This document shows, piece by piece, positions 26,607 through 36,862 of a DNA stretch of 64,000 nucleotides (positions within the stretch are counted from its first letter, which is position 1; every line of letters begins with the position of its first letter). Made by a program: the position numbers and the translations under genes. A model generated the notes under the pieces. That model ran no database searches. It was not told the DNA's origin and worked only from the letters and a program-made list of their open reading frames with translations. The stretch covers positions 62,001 through 126,000 of the forward strand of contig NZ_JAUSTT010000001.1 of assembly GCF_030812995.1 (NCBI RefSeq), read 5' to 3'. This stretch comes from Bacillus chungangensis (GTDB taxonomy: Bacteria > Bacillota > Bacilli > Bacillales > Bacillaceae_C).

Positions 26607-29000
26607 TTACATATAATCATAAGGGGTTACGTCTTCCATGCCAATCATCGGGTCGATATCAAGCATCGTTTCCTCACTCAAGAGCATTGGAAGTGAGTAA
26701 TTATAATCCTCTTTTGTTACAATGCTTTGCTTTTCTGAAATTAATTTTTCTAATAAGGAAGTATTCCTATCTAAGTCATCGTCTCTTTTTACTCCTAAAC
26801 GAAAAGCCTCTTCTTCGCCGCAAAGGATCAAAAATTGTTTACTCCTAGTGATTGCTGTATATAATAGTTTTCGACGAAGCATACGGTAATAGCTTTTCAC
26901 TATAGGAAGAATAACAATTGGAAACTCACTGCCTTGCGATTTATGAATCGAGCAGCAAAAAGCATGTGTTAGCTGTGAAAAATCTGCACGTGTATAAGTC
27001 GCTTCAATTCCATCAAACGACACGATCATCATATCTTCCTTTTCCGTATTTTCCTTTGCATAAAAAATCGAAACGATTTCACCGATATCTCCGTTAAAAA
27101 CATTTTGTTCGGGCTGATTAACTAGCTGCAGCACTTTATCGCCAATCCGATACTTTACATCGCCAAATGTTAATTCTTTTCTCGTCCCATCAGGATTCGC
27201 ATTAAAAATTTCTTGAAGCAATTCGTTCAAACGATTAATGCCTGCCGGTCCCCTGTACATCGGTGCTAATATTTGAATATCCTTTGCAGTATAGCCTTTC
27301 TTTTTGGCGCTTAAAACAACTTTTTCCACAACCTCGGGAATCTGATTCGTTGTACATTTAAGAAATGAACGGTCTGTCTGCTGCACAAGTAAATCATCCG
27401 GAACATTGCCATTTTTAATTTTATGCGCCATTTCAATAATCGAAGAGCCTTCCGCTTGTCGATAAATATCTGTTAACCGAACTGTAGGAATAACGTCTGC
27501 CTGAAGCAAGTCCTTCAATATTTGACCAGGGCCTACAGATGGAAGTTGATCTTCATCTCCAACTAAAACGACTTGCATCTCATCAGGCACTGCCTTCAAA
27601 AGCTGGTGTGCCAGCCAAGTATCTACCATCGACATTTCATCGACAATCAACAGCTTTCCTTCCAACATTTTCTCTTCATTGTATTCTAAATTTTCTTGAC
27701 CAGTCATTCCTAGCAAGCGATGAATCGTCATTGCAGGCAATCCAGTTGCCTCAGACATTCGTTTGGCTGCTCTGCCAGTAGGAGCTGTAAGTAAAATTGG
27801 AAAAGCCTCTTCTTTTTTATAAGTTGCTGGATCTAATGAGCAGCCATGTAATTCACTATATAACTCAACAATGCCATTGATTACAGTCGTTTTCCCAGTA
27901 CCTGGCCCGCCGGTTAACAATAGAAGAGGAGACATTAAGGCAGTTTGAATCGCTTTCTTTTGCGACGCCGCATAGTGGACGCTCGTTCTCTCTTCTAGAG
28001 CTCCCAAAGCAAGCAAAAATTCTGATTCAGGAAATTGATCCTTATACTGTTGCTGTGCTAACATACGCTTCAAGCTGGCAACAATCCCTTTTTCCGAAAA
28101 ATAAAGTGACGGCATATAGATCCGTTCCGCTTCTATCACGATTTTCCTTTCTTCTGCAAGTTGGAGCAATTCGGCTTCAATCTCTGACATTTCAATGGTA
28201 CAAGGCTGAGATTTCTCCAACAGCTGTTTCACATTCGGGATCATTTCATTTTTCAAAACATACACATGACCTGCTTGAAGACAGGTTGCTTCTAATTCGT
28301 ATAAAATGCCTGCTTTAATCCGGTCAGGATGACTTCCACTTATCCCCACTTGTGCACCTAGCTCATCCGCTCTACCAAAGCCAATTCCTTCCACTTCCTC
28401 TACTAAACGGTAAGGATTTTCTGCAATGATTTCCAGCGTTAAATCTTTATATACTTGGTAGATTCTCATCGAAAGTTGCGGCCCAAATCCATATTCATTT
28501 AAAGCGATCATAATACGTTCAAGGCCTTGGTGTTCCATTAAAGTGTCATATAAGGTTGCAGCTTTATCTGAAGGTAACTTTGGTACGTTATCTAATACTG
28601 ACGGATTGTCCAAAATTTTACTAATCGCTTGTTCTCCTAAATGTTCAACAATTCTTTCTGCAGTTTTTTTGCCGATACCAGAAAAAAGTTCACTAGATAA
28701 ATAAGCGATGATTCCTTGTTTTGATTGCGGCATTTCTTTTTTAAAATGCTTTGCTTGAAACTGCATACCAAATTTTGGATGCTCCTTCATCTGTCCGTAA
28801 AATATGTATGTTTCTTCCTCATGAATCTTTGGAAAATAACCAGTAATGACAGCTTCTTTTTCTTTATATGCAATGCTCGTTTCAACTACACGGATACGGA
28901 CGACAGAGTATAAGTTTTTTTCATTGTGAAAGATGGTCACAAGATGGCGACCCTTTATGTAGCTATCTTGTTCTGAAAACAAATCAATTTGATGATCCAT
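26607..29000 (-). CDS. recD2: RecD2-type ATP-dependent DNA helicase
   Basis: A 797-residue SF1B 5'-3' helicase. The N-terminal RecD2-specific region (TIFHNEKNLYSVVRIRV, GIGKKTAERIVEHLGEQAI helix-hairpin-helix) precedes the helicase core: Walker A LLTGGPGTGKTTVI (about residue 355), motif Ia TAPTGRAAKRM, Walker B LLIVDEMSMVD, motif III GDEDQLPSVGPGQ, and motifs V/VI HAFCCSIHKSQGSEFP and LLYTAITRS. It acts alone (no RecBC) in replication-fork and repair functions. The second ATG after GGAAGGAGGTTC is taken. It lies next to yrrB as in B. subtilis (yrrC). Confidence 0.95.
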   Translation of the reverse strand: MDHQIDLFSEQDSYIKGRHLVTIFHNEKNLYSVVRIRVVETSIAYKEKEAVITGYFPKIHEEETYIFYGQMKEHPKFGMQFQAKHFKKEMPQSKQGIIAYLSSELFSGIGKKTAERIVEHLGEQAISKILDNPSVLDNVPKLPSDKAATLYDTLMEHQGLERIMIALNEYGFGPQLSMRIYQVYKDLTLEIIAENPYRLVEEVEGIGFGRADELGAQVGISGSHPDRIKAGILYELEATCLQAGHVYVLKNEMIPNVKQLLEKSQPCTIEMSEIEAELLQLAEERKIVIEAERIYMPSLYFSEKGIVASLKRMLAQQQYKDQFPESEFLLALGALEERTSVHYAASQKKAIQTALMSPLLLLTGGPGTGKTTVINGIVELYSELHGCSLDPATYKKEEAFPILLTAPTGRAAKRMSEATGLPAMTIHRLLGMTGQENLEYNEEKMLEGKLLIVDEMSMVDTWLAHQLLKAVPDEMQVVLVGDEDQLPSVGPGQILKDLLQADVIPTVRLTDIYRQAEGSSIIEMAHKIKNGNVPDDLLVQQTDRSFLKCTTNQIPEVVEKVVLSAKKKGYTAKDIQILAPMYRGPAGINRLNELLQEIFNANPDGTRKELTFGDVKYRIGDKVLQLVNQPEQNVFNGDIGEIVSIFYAKENTEKEDMMIVSFDGIEATYTRADFSQLTHAFCCSIHKSQGSEFPIVILPIVKSYYRMLRRKLLYTAITRSKQFLILCGEEEAFRLGVKRDDDLDRNTSLLEKLISEKQSIVTKEDYNYSLPMLLSEETMLDIDPMIGMEDVTPYDYM

Positions 29001-29038
29001 CATGAACCTCCTTCCAATGAGCAAAAAGTGCCATTTCG

Positions 29039-29704
29039 TTATTGTTTCTTTAATGCTTCTTCGATCATTTTCTTTCCATAGCCAGCAAGTAAGTGATCTG
29101 GCTGTAATGCTAACGTTTTTTCAAAACAAGCAAGAGCCTCTGTTGCATTTTCTTCAAAACCGATCCATGCTGCCCCTAAGTTATAATAGGCATCCGCATG
29201 TTCCGGATCCGCTTCTGTCACTATTTGAAAATGTTTAAGCGCCTCTTCATATAGTTCATTTTTTGCTAAAGCAATTCCATATTGAAAGCGAGCATCAATA
29301 TCCGCTTCATCCAATTCTACACTTGTTTGTAAGTACGGCATCGCTAATCGGGGTTTATCCAATTCTAAAAAACATCTCCCTAGCATATAATACCCATCAT
29401 TGCCCGCTAGTTTATTTGCTAAAGCTTTTTCATACCAGCCTGCAGCCAATTCATATTGTTCTCTATGAAAATAAATATTTCCCAGGCTATAATATGCTGG
29501 ACTCATTGTTCCATCAATTTCAATTGCTTTTTCGAAAAATTTTTCTGCTCTTTCCTGCTCGTTTACTGCCATTAATAAATTTCCGAAATTTGTATAAGCG
29601 ATAGCATCTTGAGGATTTTCTTCAATTGCCTCTGTAAACATTTGCAAAGCTTGTTCGTATTTTCCCGCTTGTAAATATTCGATTCCAGCTTTATTTTTAT
29701 CCAT
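29039..29704 (-). CDS. yrrB: TPR-repeat protein YrrB
   Basis: A 221-residue protein made almost entirely of tetratricopeptide repeats (GKYEQALQMFTEAIEENPQD, AIAYTNFGNLLMAVNEQERA, AYYSLGNIYFHREQYELAAG, DAYYNLGAAWIGFEENATEA), about six units. YrrB of B. subtilis is a six-TPR protein thought to act as a scaffold for neighbouring gene products; its partners are not established. ATG at 29704 has GGAGTG six bases upstream. It lies 38 bases before recD2. Confidence 0.88.
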   Translation of the reverse strand: MDKNKAGIEYLQAGKYEQALQMFTEAIEENPQDAIAYTNFGNLLMAVNEQERAEKFFEKAIEIDGTMSPAYYSLGNIYFHREQYELAAGWYEKALANKLAGNDGYYMLGRCFLELDKPRLAMPYLQTSVELDEADIDARFQYGIALAKNELYEEALKHFQIVTEADPEHADAYYNLGAAWIGFEENATEALACFEKTLALQPDHLLAGYGKKMIEEALKKQ

Positions 29705-29949
29705 TTTCCACACTCCGGACCATACTTAATATTTATTGAATTATACCATAGGAAGCAGTATCAGCATGAAAAAACTCAACCATCATAGAGGACATTCAAG
29801 AAATTCTTGAAAATCCTTGGCATGAGTCATACAAGTCACATGAAAAATGCTGCATATATTCTAATACATACATGTTGGCCGTTTTTCATGGCTTGTATAG
29901 ATCATGCGGATATTCAAGTAATATTTTGAATATACAACTATTGTTGAGT

Positions 29950-31107
<1,158 letters not shown>

Positions 31108-31119
31108 TTATTCTAACTG

Positions 31120-32253
31120 CTACCGTTTCATGATCTTAACCACCTGTAAAGCTGCTGTTTCGATTTGTTCCGTTGTGTTGTTTAAGCCAAAGCTAAAACG
31201 TATCGAATTGCGTATTCGTTTTGATTCCTTTCCAAACATGGCAACCAATACATGAGATGGTTCAAAAGAGCCAGCTGTACATGCCGACCCGCTAGAAGCG
31301 GCTATTCCCGCTAGATCTAATTGAACAAGAAGCGTTTCGACATCGGCGCCGGGAAAACTAAGATTAAGAATATGAGGAAGGTTCTGTTCTAGATCACCAT
31401 TAACCTCAAACGAAATGTCATGAGCCTGAAGGGTGTCAAGAAATAACTGTTGATATTGTCGATATCGTTCTCGGTTATTCTCCATTTCGGCTTGAACTAT
31501 TTTTACCGCCTTAGCAAACCCAACAATTCCTGGAATATTTTCTGTTCCAGCACGCCTTTTCCGTTCCTGTTCTCCGCCATACATTCCAGCTGCTAATTTA
31601 ACGCCAGTTTTTACATATAAAAAACCTATCCCTTTTGGGCCATTAATTTTATGAGCAGAAGTCGAAAGAAGATCTACATTTAGTTTCTGAACGTTGAGTG
31701 TTTCTATGCCATATGCTTGGACAGCATCTGTATGAAAAACAGCGGGATGATTACGAAGAAGCTCTCCAATAGCTTCTATTGGTTGCAATGATCCAACTTC
31801 ATTATTGCCATACATGATAGAAACCAAAATAGTATCAGATCGCAAAGCTTTCCGTACATCCTCTATTGAAACGACACCAGTTTGATCTACAGGCAAATAA
31901 GTTACCGTAAAACCGTTTTTTTCTAAAAACTTGCATGTCTGAAGTACTGCAGGATGCTCTATGGAAGTCGTGATCACGTGTTTTCCTTGAGTTTGCTTTG
32001 CAAGAGCCGTTCCAACAATGGCTAAATTATCAGCTTCTGTCCCTCCGCTCGTAAAAACAATTTCCGAAAAATCTGCATGAATACTAGATGCAATAGCTAG
32101 TCTTGCATCATCTAATAGCCTGCGCGCCTCTCTCCCATAGGAGTGTAAGCTGGAAGCATTACCAAAAGAATCGTGTAATATCATGATCATTTTTTCAATT
32201 ACTTGTGGATGAGGAGGAGAAGTTGCTGCATGATCAAGGTATATATTTTCCAT
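31120..32253 (-). CDS. yrvO: Cysteine desulfurase (YrvO, IscS type)
   Basis: A 377-residue PLP enzyme that takes sulfur from cysteine as a protein persulfide and donates it to MnmA. Starts MENIYLDHAATSPPHP; PLP-phosphate region TSGGTEADNLAI; catalytic-base His in TTSIEHPAVL; Schiff-base Lys in STSAHKINGPKGIGFLY; catalytic Cys in ASSGSACTAGSFEPSHVL. I chose the ATG at 32253 since AGAGGTGAC precedes it and 40 extra upstream residues have no counterpart in the family. Followed by mnmA, preceded by the Cys-metabolism repressor gene cymR. Confidence 0.95.
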   Translation of the reverse strand: MENIYLDHAATSPPHPQVIEKMIMILHDSFGNASSLHSYGREARRLLDDARLAIASSIHADFSEIVFTSGGTEADNLAIVGTALAKQTQGKHVITTSIEHPAVLQTCKFLEKNGFTVTYLPVDQTGVVSIEDVRKALRSDTILVSIMYGNNEVGSLQPIEAIGELLRNHPAVFHTDAVQAYGIETLNVQKLNVDLLSTSAHKINGPKGIGFLYVKTGVKLAAGMYGGEQERKRRAGTENIPGIVGFAKAVKIVQAEMENNRERYRQYQQLFLDTLQAHDISFEVNGDLEQNLPHILNLSFPGADVETLLVQLDLAGIAASSGSACTAGSFEPSHVLVAMFGKESKRIRNSIRFSFGLNNTTEQIETAALQVVKIMKR

Positions 32254-32311
32254 TTTGTCACCTCTTTCCATATATTGTAGGAAGTTTAGTAATATAGAGG
32301 GAGGATACTTT

Positions 32312-32731
32312 TTAAATATAGAACATGTATCCCTCTGTTCCATCATCTTCTGTATATTGTGCCAAGTCTTCAATTGTTGTGCTATCTAATACATTTTTTA
32401 CCGCATCTCGAATTCTCATCCATAATTCTCGTTTAGCTGGTTCTTCATTCTCAATTCCTTCTACAGGACTAATAGGCCCCTCTAATACACGGATAATATC
32501 ACCAGCAGTAATGTTTGCGGGTTCATCACTTAATTTGTAGCCGCCATAAGCTCCTCTAATACTTTTTACGAGTCCTGCATTTCTTAAAGGAGCAATTAAT
32601 TGTTCTAAATAATGTTCAGATAAATCATGCGTTTTCGCGATCGTTTTTAAAGAAGTCGGTCCTTCGCCGTGCCTTCTTGCCAATTCAATCATAATTGTTA
32701 AACCATAACGCCCTTTTGTGGAAATTTTCAT
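32312..32731 (-). CDS. cymR: Rrf2-type repressor CymR
   Basis: A 139-residue Rrf2 winged-helix protein beginning MKISTKGRYGLTIMIELA, with SEHYLEQLIAPLRNAGLVKS and RGAYGGYKLSDEPANITAGD. CymR represses cysteine and sulfur-uptake genes together with CysK. The protein contains no cysteine at all, so unlike IscR/NsrR members it cannot bind an Fe–S cluster, as expected for CymR. Its ATG overlaps the upstream membrane-protein gene by four bases, and it precedes yrvO and mnmA. Confidence 0.94.
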   Translation of the reverse strand: MKISTKGRYGLTIMIELARRHGEGPTSLKTIAKTHDLSEHYLEQLIAPLRNAGLVKSIRGAYGGYKLSDEPANITAGDIIRVLEGPISPVEGIENEEPAKRELWMRIRDAVKNVLDSTTIEDLAQYTEDDGTEGYMFYI

Positions 32732-33396
32732 CCGCTTACACCTCGTTTTATTTCTTTACTCTGTTTATTTTTCAAAAAATAATCGATCAATTTATTTGTA
32801 AATCTCTGACATTGAGGCAAAGAAAAACCAACTATTGTGCCAATTAAAATACTGAAAATGATCGTTCCTACATGCACTGGCCCGCCTAAAGACCAGCCGA
32901 TAATAAGGACAATGACTTCCATTCCTCTTCTGACATGGGAAACTTTCCAGCCCGTTCTCTCCATAATAGCAAGCATAAAACTATCTCGCGGCCCGGCTCC
33001 AAGCTGAGCTGAAATATAAATGCCCATCCCATAGCTATAAATCAACATTCCTAAAACGAACATCACTATTTTACCAAATAGTGAATTTGGAGTAACCATA
33101 AAAGGCAGCATTAAATAAAAATCCATAAAAATTCCAAGTAACAGCATATTTAAAAATGCTCCAAATTTCGGCCGTTCCTTCATTAAAACAGCGGAAATTC
33201 CTAAAACAAAAAAGCCGACAATAATGGACCAAGACCCAATTGTCAGACCAAATTGATAAAATAAACCAACATGTAAAACATCCCAAGGGGTCGCCCCTAG
33301 ATCTGCCAAAATCAACCATACAATTCCTAATGACATGATTAGCAATCCAATTGTAAAAAGGGAAAGCCTTGCTGTCATATTGCCTCTACGTTTCAT
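32728..33396 (-). CDS. YczE/YitT-type membrane protein
   Basis: A 222-residue protein with about five membrane spans: LSLFTIGLLIMSLGIVWLILA, ADLGATPWDVLHVGLFYQFG, and QLGAGPRDSFMLAIMERTG, the DLGxxPWD and LGAGPRD motifs of the YczE family. Substrate unknown; B. subtilis YczE is linked to surfactin/lipopeptide production, which cannot be inferred here. Stop overlaps the cymR start (ATGA), so a small operon with cymR is likely. ATG follows GAGGC and a six-base spacer. Confidence 0.8.
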   Translation of the reverse strand: MKRRGNMTARLSLFTIGLLIMSLGIVWLILADLGATPWDVLHVGLFYQFGLTIGSWSIIVGFFVLGISAVLMKERPKFGAFLNMLLLGIFMDFYLMLPFMVTPNSLFGKIVMFVLGMLIYSYGMGIYISAQLGAGPRDSFMLAIMERTGWKVSHVRRGMEVIVLIIGWSLGGPVHVGTIIFSILIGTIVGFSLPQCQRFTNKLIDYFLKNKQSKEIKRGVSG

Positions 33397-33526
33397 TTCT
33401 ATGCCTCAACTCTCGCTCGTTCATCGTAACAAACTTATTCTGATATTATAGCATATATAGGCCAGCAAAGGGAAACGAACGATTTTTGAGTCACAATTTG
33501 TTATCAAGAATAAGGGGGGGCAAGTA

Positions 33527-33628
33527 ATGAAGAGAAAATGGAATAAAGAAGAACTGATAGAACATTTATTCCCCAATAAACTTCATTTAGTTATGGGGAA
33601 TAAAACAGAAGCAACTCGTTTAAGCTAA
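33527..33628 (+). pseudogene. N-terminal scrap of a Tn3-family (DUF4158) transposase
   Basis: ATG at 33527 after a strong AAGGGGGGG site opens MKRKWNKEELIEHLF then PNKLHLVMGNKTEATRL and ends in TAA. The pattern W..EELIEHF...P.E..L.GNKTGATRLGF is the start of Tn3-type transposases with a DUF4158 head. The frame is broken exactly where an IS605-type end begins, so that element probably jumped into the transposase gene. Confidence 0.6.
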
Positions 33629-33771
33629 AGTACTTTCAGGTGAACTACTCACCACTTATCCGACCTTGCGGTCTGATTGAAGTGGGAGCTTCTTGGGAAC
33701 TAGATACTTTTGTTAGCTATCTATATTTACCAAGCTATAAGGGTAGTCCCTACCCCTAGAGAAAATACCAA
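33629..33771 (-). mobile_element. IS605-type right end with omega-RNA-like hairpins
   Basis: Downstream of the tnpB remnant (minus strand) lies a structured tail: CCACTT ... AAGTGG enclosing GACC gcaa GGTC. Bases 33640–33739 are repeated at 42502–42600 with only two differences in about 100 bases. In intact IS200/IS605 elements this end is the source of the guide (omega) RNA of TnpB and the recognition hairpin for transposition. Confidence 0.65.
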
Positions 33772-34102
33772 CTACATGGCGAGTTTCAGCAAATTTTTAC
33801 TTGCATTTACGTCTCTATCGTGATGGCTATTACATTTTGGACAAGTCCACTCACGAAGATTTAGGTTTTTTACTTCTTTATTTTGGTAGTCACATTCAGA
33901 ACATAATTGACTACTTGCATAGTATGGTTACAGACTTAATCAAGCCAAAAAATTGTCTGTGTTGTTTTATTTTCACAAGTGTTTTTAGTTTTGGTAGTTT
34001 TATACAGCTATTCTCAATATATATTGTTCCTTTTTGATTGTTTGTTGTGTAGCTATGATGATTACCTTTTTTACTTTTGAATTTCGGGAATCCAATAGAT
34101 TT
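33772..34102 (-). pseudogene. tnpB remnant (IS200/IS605-type RNA-guided nuclease)
   Basis: The 3' part reads [20 protein letters not shown] then [20 protein letters not shown] to a TAG at 33772: the TnpB zinc ribbon (CxxC, CPxC) and the final HDRDxNAS motif with the last catalytic Asp. A second, out-of-frame piece upstream reads GFPKFKSKKGNHHSYTTNNQ and IENSCIKLPKL, the typical middle region. The RuvC-I and -II parts between are deleted and the N-terminus is gone, so no active protein can be made. Confidence 0.85.
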
Positions 34103-34223
34103 TTAAAGAGTACTTGATACCCTTATTTAAAGACTAAACGTATGATGTGAAATTGAGTGTTAAGGGTGGTTAACTTTTAAGTCTAGTATTTACACTCCCA
34201 TATATTAAGATTCCTTTAAAGCT

Positions 34224-34544
34224 TTATTTCTTATTCTTATCTTTTGCTTGTTTCACTTTATCATTTTGCATTTCATTAAACATAATCATATCTAGGAAAG
34301 TAATGTTTTCCACTTGGGATAAAATAGCGGGATCAGCATCTTCTAACGGAATTGCTCTCAAACACTGCCTAGAACCATCATTTCCTACAAGATATACTTT
34401 TATAAAACCACCTTCTAAAATATATTTTATAGTTTTTGATTCAGTCTTTTTGCCGTTTACTTCTTTAGCTTCTTTTGTATTTTTATTATCTATCAAATGA
34501 AATTGGTTTTTATAATGTAAGTGAGTAGAAGTTATGTTGATCAT
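34224..34544 (-). CDS. Hypothetical 106-residue protein
   Basis: A hydrophilic protein beginning MINITSTHLHYKNQF with IKYILEGGFIKVYLVGNDGS and RQCLRAIPLEDADPAIL in the middle and a Lys-rich tail (DKVKQAKDKNKK). GAGGAG lies nine bases before the ATG. I do not recognise it; the centre faintly recalls FlaG-like proteins but the similarity is too weak to claim. It adjoins mobile remnants. The 34545–35031 stretch that follows has hairpins (for example GGCGA...TCGCC at 34897–34939) and no supportable gene. Confidence 0.6.
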   Translation of the reverse strand: MINITSTHLHYKNQFHLIDNKNTKEAKEVNGKKTESKTIKYILEGGFIKVYLVGNDGSRQCLRAIPLEDADPAILSQVENITFLDMIMFNEMQNDKVKQAKDKNKK

Positions 34545-35031
34545 ATTAAAAAACTCCTCTTGGAAATGATTAATTGTTATTCATCGTTTATTATCTGTAT
34601 ACGGAAAATAATTCTGAGCCCGCTACTCCTCCAAAGGAACGAAAAAATATATGTGATTTTCGTTCTGATCGGTTCTATTTGTTTGCCTTTTTTGGGAAGA
34701 TGACAGGGCAGCTGCCCTAGTTTACTGCATTAACCCTAACAAGTGGAAAAAGCAATAGAAATACAACCTTAACCTAATTTATTACAATAAAGCACCTCCC
34801 TTATTATAAGATGGAATGTTGCGGATGTATTTCTTGTTTTCTAGACCTATGTATAATATCGTCATATGAAATAATTATTTTATACTTATTGTATGAGGCG
34901 AGAAGTCGCCCACTCTTATGTGGTGTGGCGAATCGCCTTTTATTACCTTTATGTTACTATCTTCAACGATGCTTTTGTACGGAAAGTTTGTTATGATAAA
35001 CATATTAGAACATGAGTTTGGAGAGGTTTCA

Positions 35032-36303
35032 ATGAAACAACAACCATTAGCTTTTCGCATGCGCCCTCGTACTATTGATGAAATTGTCGGCCAAACACAT
35101 CTCGTTGGGAAAGATAAAATTATTGCAAGAATGGTAAAAGCAAAGCAGTTGTCTTCAATGATATTATATGGCCCTCCTGGGATTGGAAAAACATCTATTG
35201 CCAGTGCAATTGCCGGAAGCACCCAATATGCATTTAGAATGTTGAATGCGGTGACAAATAATAAGAAAGACATGGAAATAGTCGTTGAAGAGGCAAAAAT
35301 GAGCGGAAAAGTTATTTTATTATTAGATGAAGTACATCGTTTAGATAAAGCAAAACAAGACTTTTTGCTGCCATATTTAGAAAGCGGCATGATTATCCTT
35401 ATTGGTGCAACGACAAGTAATCCTTACCATGCCATTAATCCAGCAATTCGCAGCCGCTGTCAAATTTTTGAGCTTTTTCCACTAACAACAGCGGAAATAA
35501 AACAAGCATTGGAAAGAGCACTACAAGATGAAGATAGAGGATTAGGAACATATCCCATCCAAATTGAAGAACAGGCATTCAAACATTTTGCGCAAGCAAG
35601 CAATGGAGATGTTCGCAGTGCATTAAATGCATTAGAACTCGCAGTCATTTCAACAGACCCTAATGATGAAGGTATTATTCATATTCATGTAGATATTGCC
35701 GAAGAATGCCTGCAGAAGAAAAGCCTCGTACATGATAAAGATGGCGACGCCCATTATGATGTGCTTAGTGCCTTTCAAAAATCAATTCGCGGCAGTGATG
35801 TCAATGCGTCGCTTCATTATTTAGGACGGTTAATTGAGGCTGGCGATCTTCCTAGCATTAGCAGGCGTTTGCTCGTCATTGCTTATGAAGATATTGGCCT
35901 TGCTAGTCCACAAGCGGGAGCAAGAACGTTAGCTGCTATTCAAACAGCGGAAAAAATCGGTTTTCCAGAGGCGCGAATTCCGCTAGCTAATGCAGTCATT
36001 GAGCTTGCCCTTTCGCCAAAATCAAATTCTGCTATAACCGCTATTGATGAAGCATTAAAAGACATCCGTGCTGGAAAAAGTGGAGAAGTGCCCCTTCACT
36101 TAAAAGATGCACATTACAAAGGTGCAAAAAATTTAGGGAGAGGACAGGAGTACAAATATCCGCACAACTATGAAAGCGGCTGGGTCTTGCAGCAATACTT
36201 GCCTGACACGATAAAGAACAAAACATATTTTAATCCTAAAAAAACGGGGAAATTTGAACAAGCGCTCGCATCTGTGTATGAAAAGATCCTTAAAAATCAA
36301 TAA
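35032..36303 (+). CDS. rarA: Replication-associated recombination protein RarA (MgsA)
   Basis: A 423-residue AAA+ ATPase that acts at stalled replication forks. Walker A LYGPPGIGKTSIASAIAG (about residue 40), Walker B ILLLDEVHRLDK, sensor 1 IGATTSNPYHAINPAIRSR, sensor 2 GDVRSALNALE, then the tetramerisation C-domain with SFDKDGDAHYDVLSAFQKSI-like sequence, RRLLVIAYEDIGLA and KYPHNYESGWVLQQYLP. ATG at 35032 is chosen because GGAGAGG is six bases upstream and the protein begins MKQQPLAFRMRP, as other Bacillus RarA do. It is read against its neighbour cymR, as in B. subtilis. Confidence 0.95.
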   Translation: MKQQPLAFRMRPRTIDEIVGQTHLVGKDKIIARMVKAKQLSSMILYGPPGIGKTSIASAIAGSTQYAFRMLNAVTNNKKDMEIVVEEAKMSGKVILLLDEVHRLDKAKQDFLLPYLESGMIILIGATTSNPYHAINPAIRSRCQIFELFPLTTAEIKQALERALQDEDRGLGTYPIQIEEQAFKHFAQASNGDVRSALNALELAVISTDPNDEGIIHIHVDIAEECLQKKSLVHDKDGDAHYDVLSAFQKSIRGSDVNASLHYLGRLIEAGDLPSISRRLLVIAYEDIGLASPQAGARTLAAIQTAEKIGFPEARIPLANAVIELALSPKSNSAITAIDEALKDIRAGKSGEVPLHLKDAHYKGAKNLGRGQEYKYPHNYESGWVLQQYLPDTIKNKTYFNPKKTGKFEQALASVYEKILKNQ

Positions 36304-36308
36304 CATTA

Positions 36309-36511
36309 AAATGAAACTTCCATATGTGTGGGGGGTTCTCTCATCCCCCACCCATAAGAAGTAGAACAAAGGCAAGGCCACAACATCCTCGAAAAAGGAA
36401 TTATTTTTTCGAGGACGATGTTCCACGATCAGAGCCTTCCTTATCTTGTCGGTTTGCCTTTTAGTTATCACCCAGTGGGAGCCTTGCTGCCAGTTAGATG
36501 TTGGATAAAAT
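36309..36511 (+). repeat. Dispersed intergenic repeat, copy B
   Basis: Starts ATGAAACTTCCATATGTGTG and ends CTGCCAGTTAGATGTTGG. The middle carries its own hairpin (CATCCTCGAAAAA with TTTTTCGAGGACGATG). Located between convergent rarA and the small lipoprotein gene. Confidence 0.8.
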
Positions 36512-36569
36512 AGAGATCGATTTATGCTACATAAAAAAATATGTAATGACTCTTCAGGCTTTTAATCTT

Positions 36570-36713
36570 TCATTCTTTTTCCTTTTTCTCTATCTTTTCA
36601 ATTTGAAATCCATTTTGTTCACCAACGTTTTTTTTCAGTTCCATCTGACAGCCTGTTAATAAGAAGATCGAGATTCCGATCAACAAAATTCTTTTAAGGA
36701 TTGTTGTATTCAT
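36570..36713 (-). CDS. Small lipoprotein (47 residues)
   Basis: ATAGGAGGAAAAAACAG precedes an ATG at 36713 that opens MNTTILKRILLIGISIFLLT followed by GCQMELKK: a signal peptide with a type II lipobox (LLTGC) and a 25-residue Lys/Glu-rich mature tail. It would be anchored to the outer face of the membrane after lipid attachment on Cys. No family recognised. It lies downstream of the yhcEFGHI genes on the same strand, 149 bases after yhcI. Confidence 0.65.
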   Translation of the reverse strand: MNTTILKRILLIGISIFLLTGCQMELKKNVGEQNGFQIEKIEKKEKE

Positions 36714-36862
36714 CTGTTTTTTCCTCCTATTTTATTTATAATAAATAAAGTTAGTTAAGAATTAGTCTTGATCATCTCAACCTTAATCACGAGGCATACT
36801 CGTAAAAGGAATCACTTTATTCAGATTTCGTTTCTGTTTTTCCCCATTCTTGTGATAAGGAA

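Noticed and set aside
34704-34717. AGGGCAGCTGCCCT palindrome upstream of rarA
   Set aside because: Isolated 14-bp palindrome without promoter elements or repeats that would give it a role.
36133-36471. 112-codon minus-strand frame over the end of rarA and repeat copy B
   Set aside because: Antisense to rarA codons plus repeat sequence; no protein-like motif.
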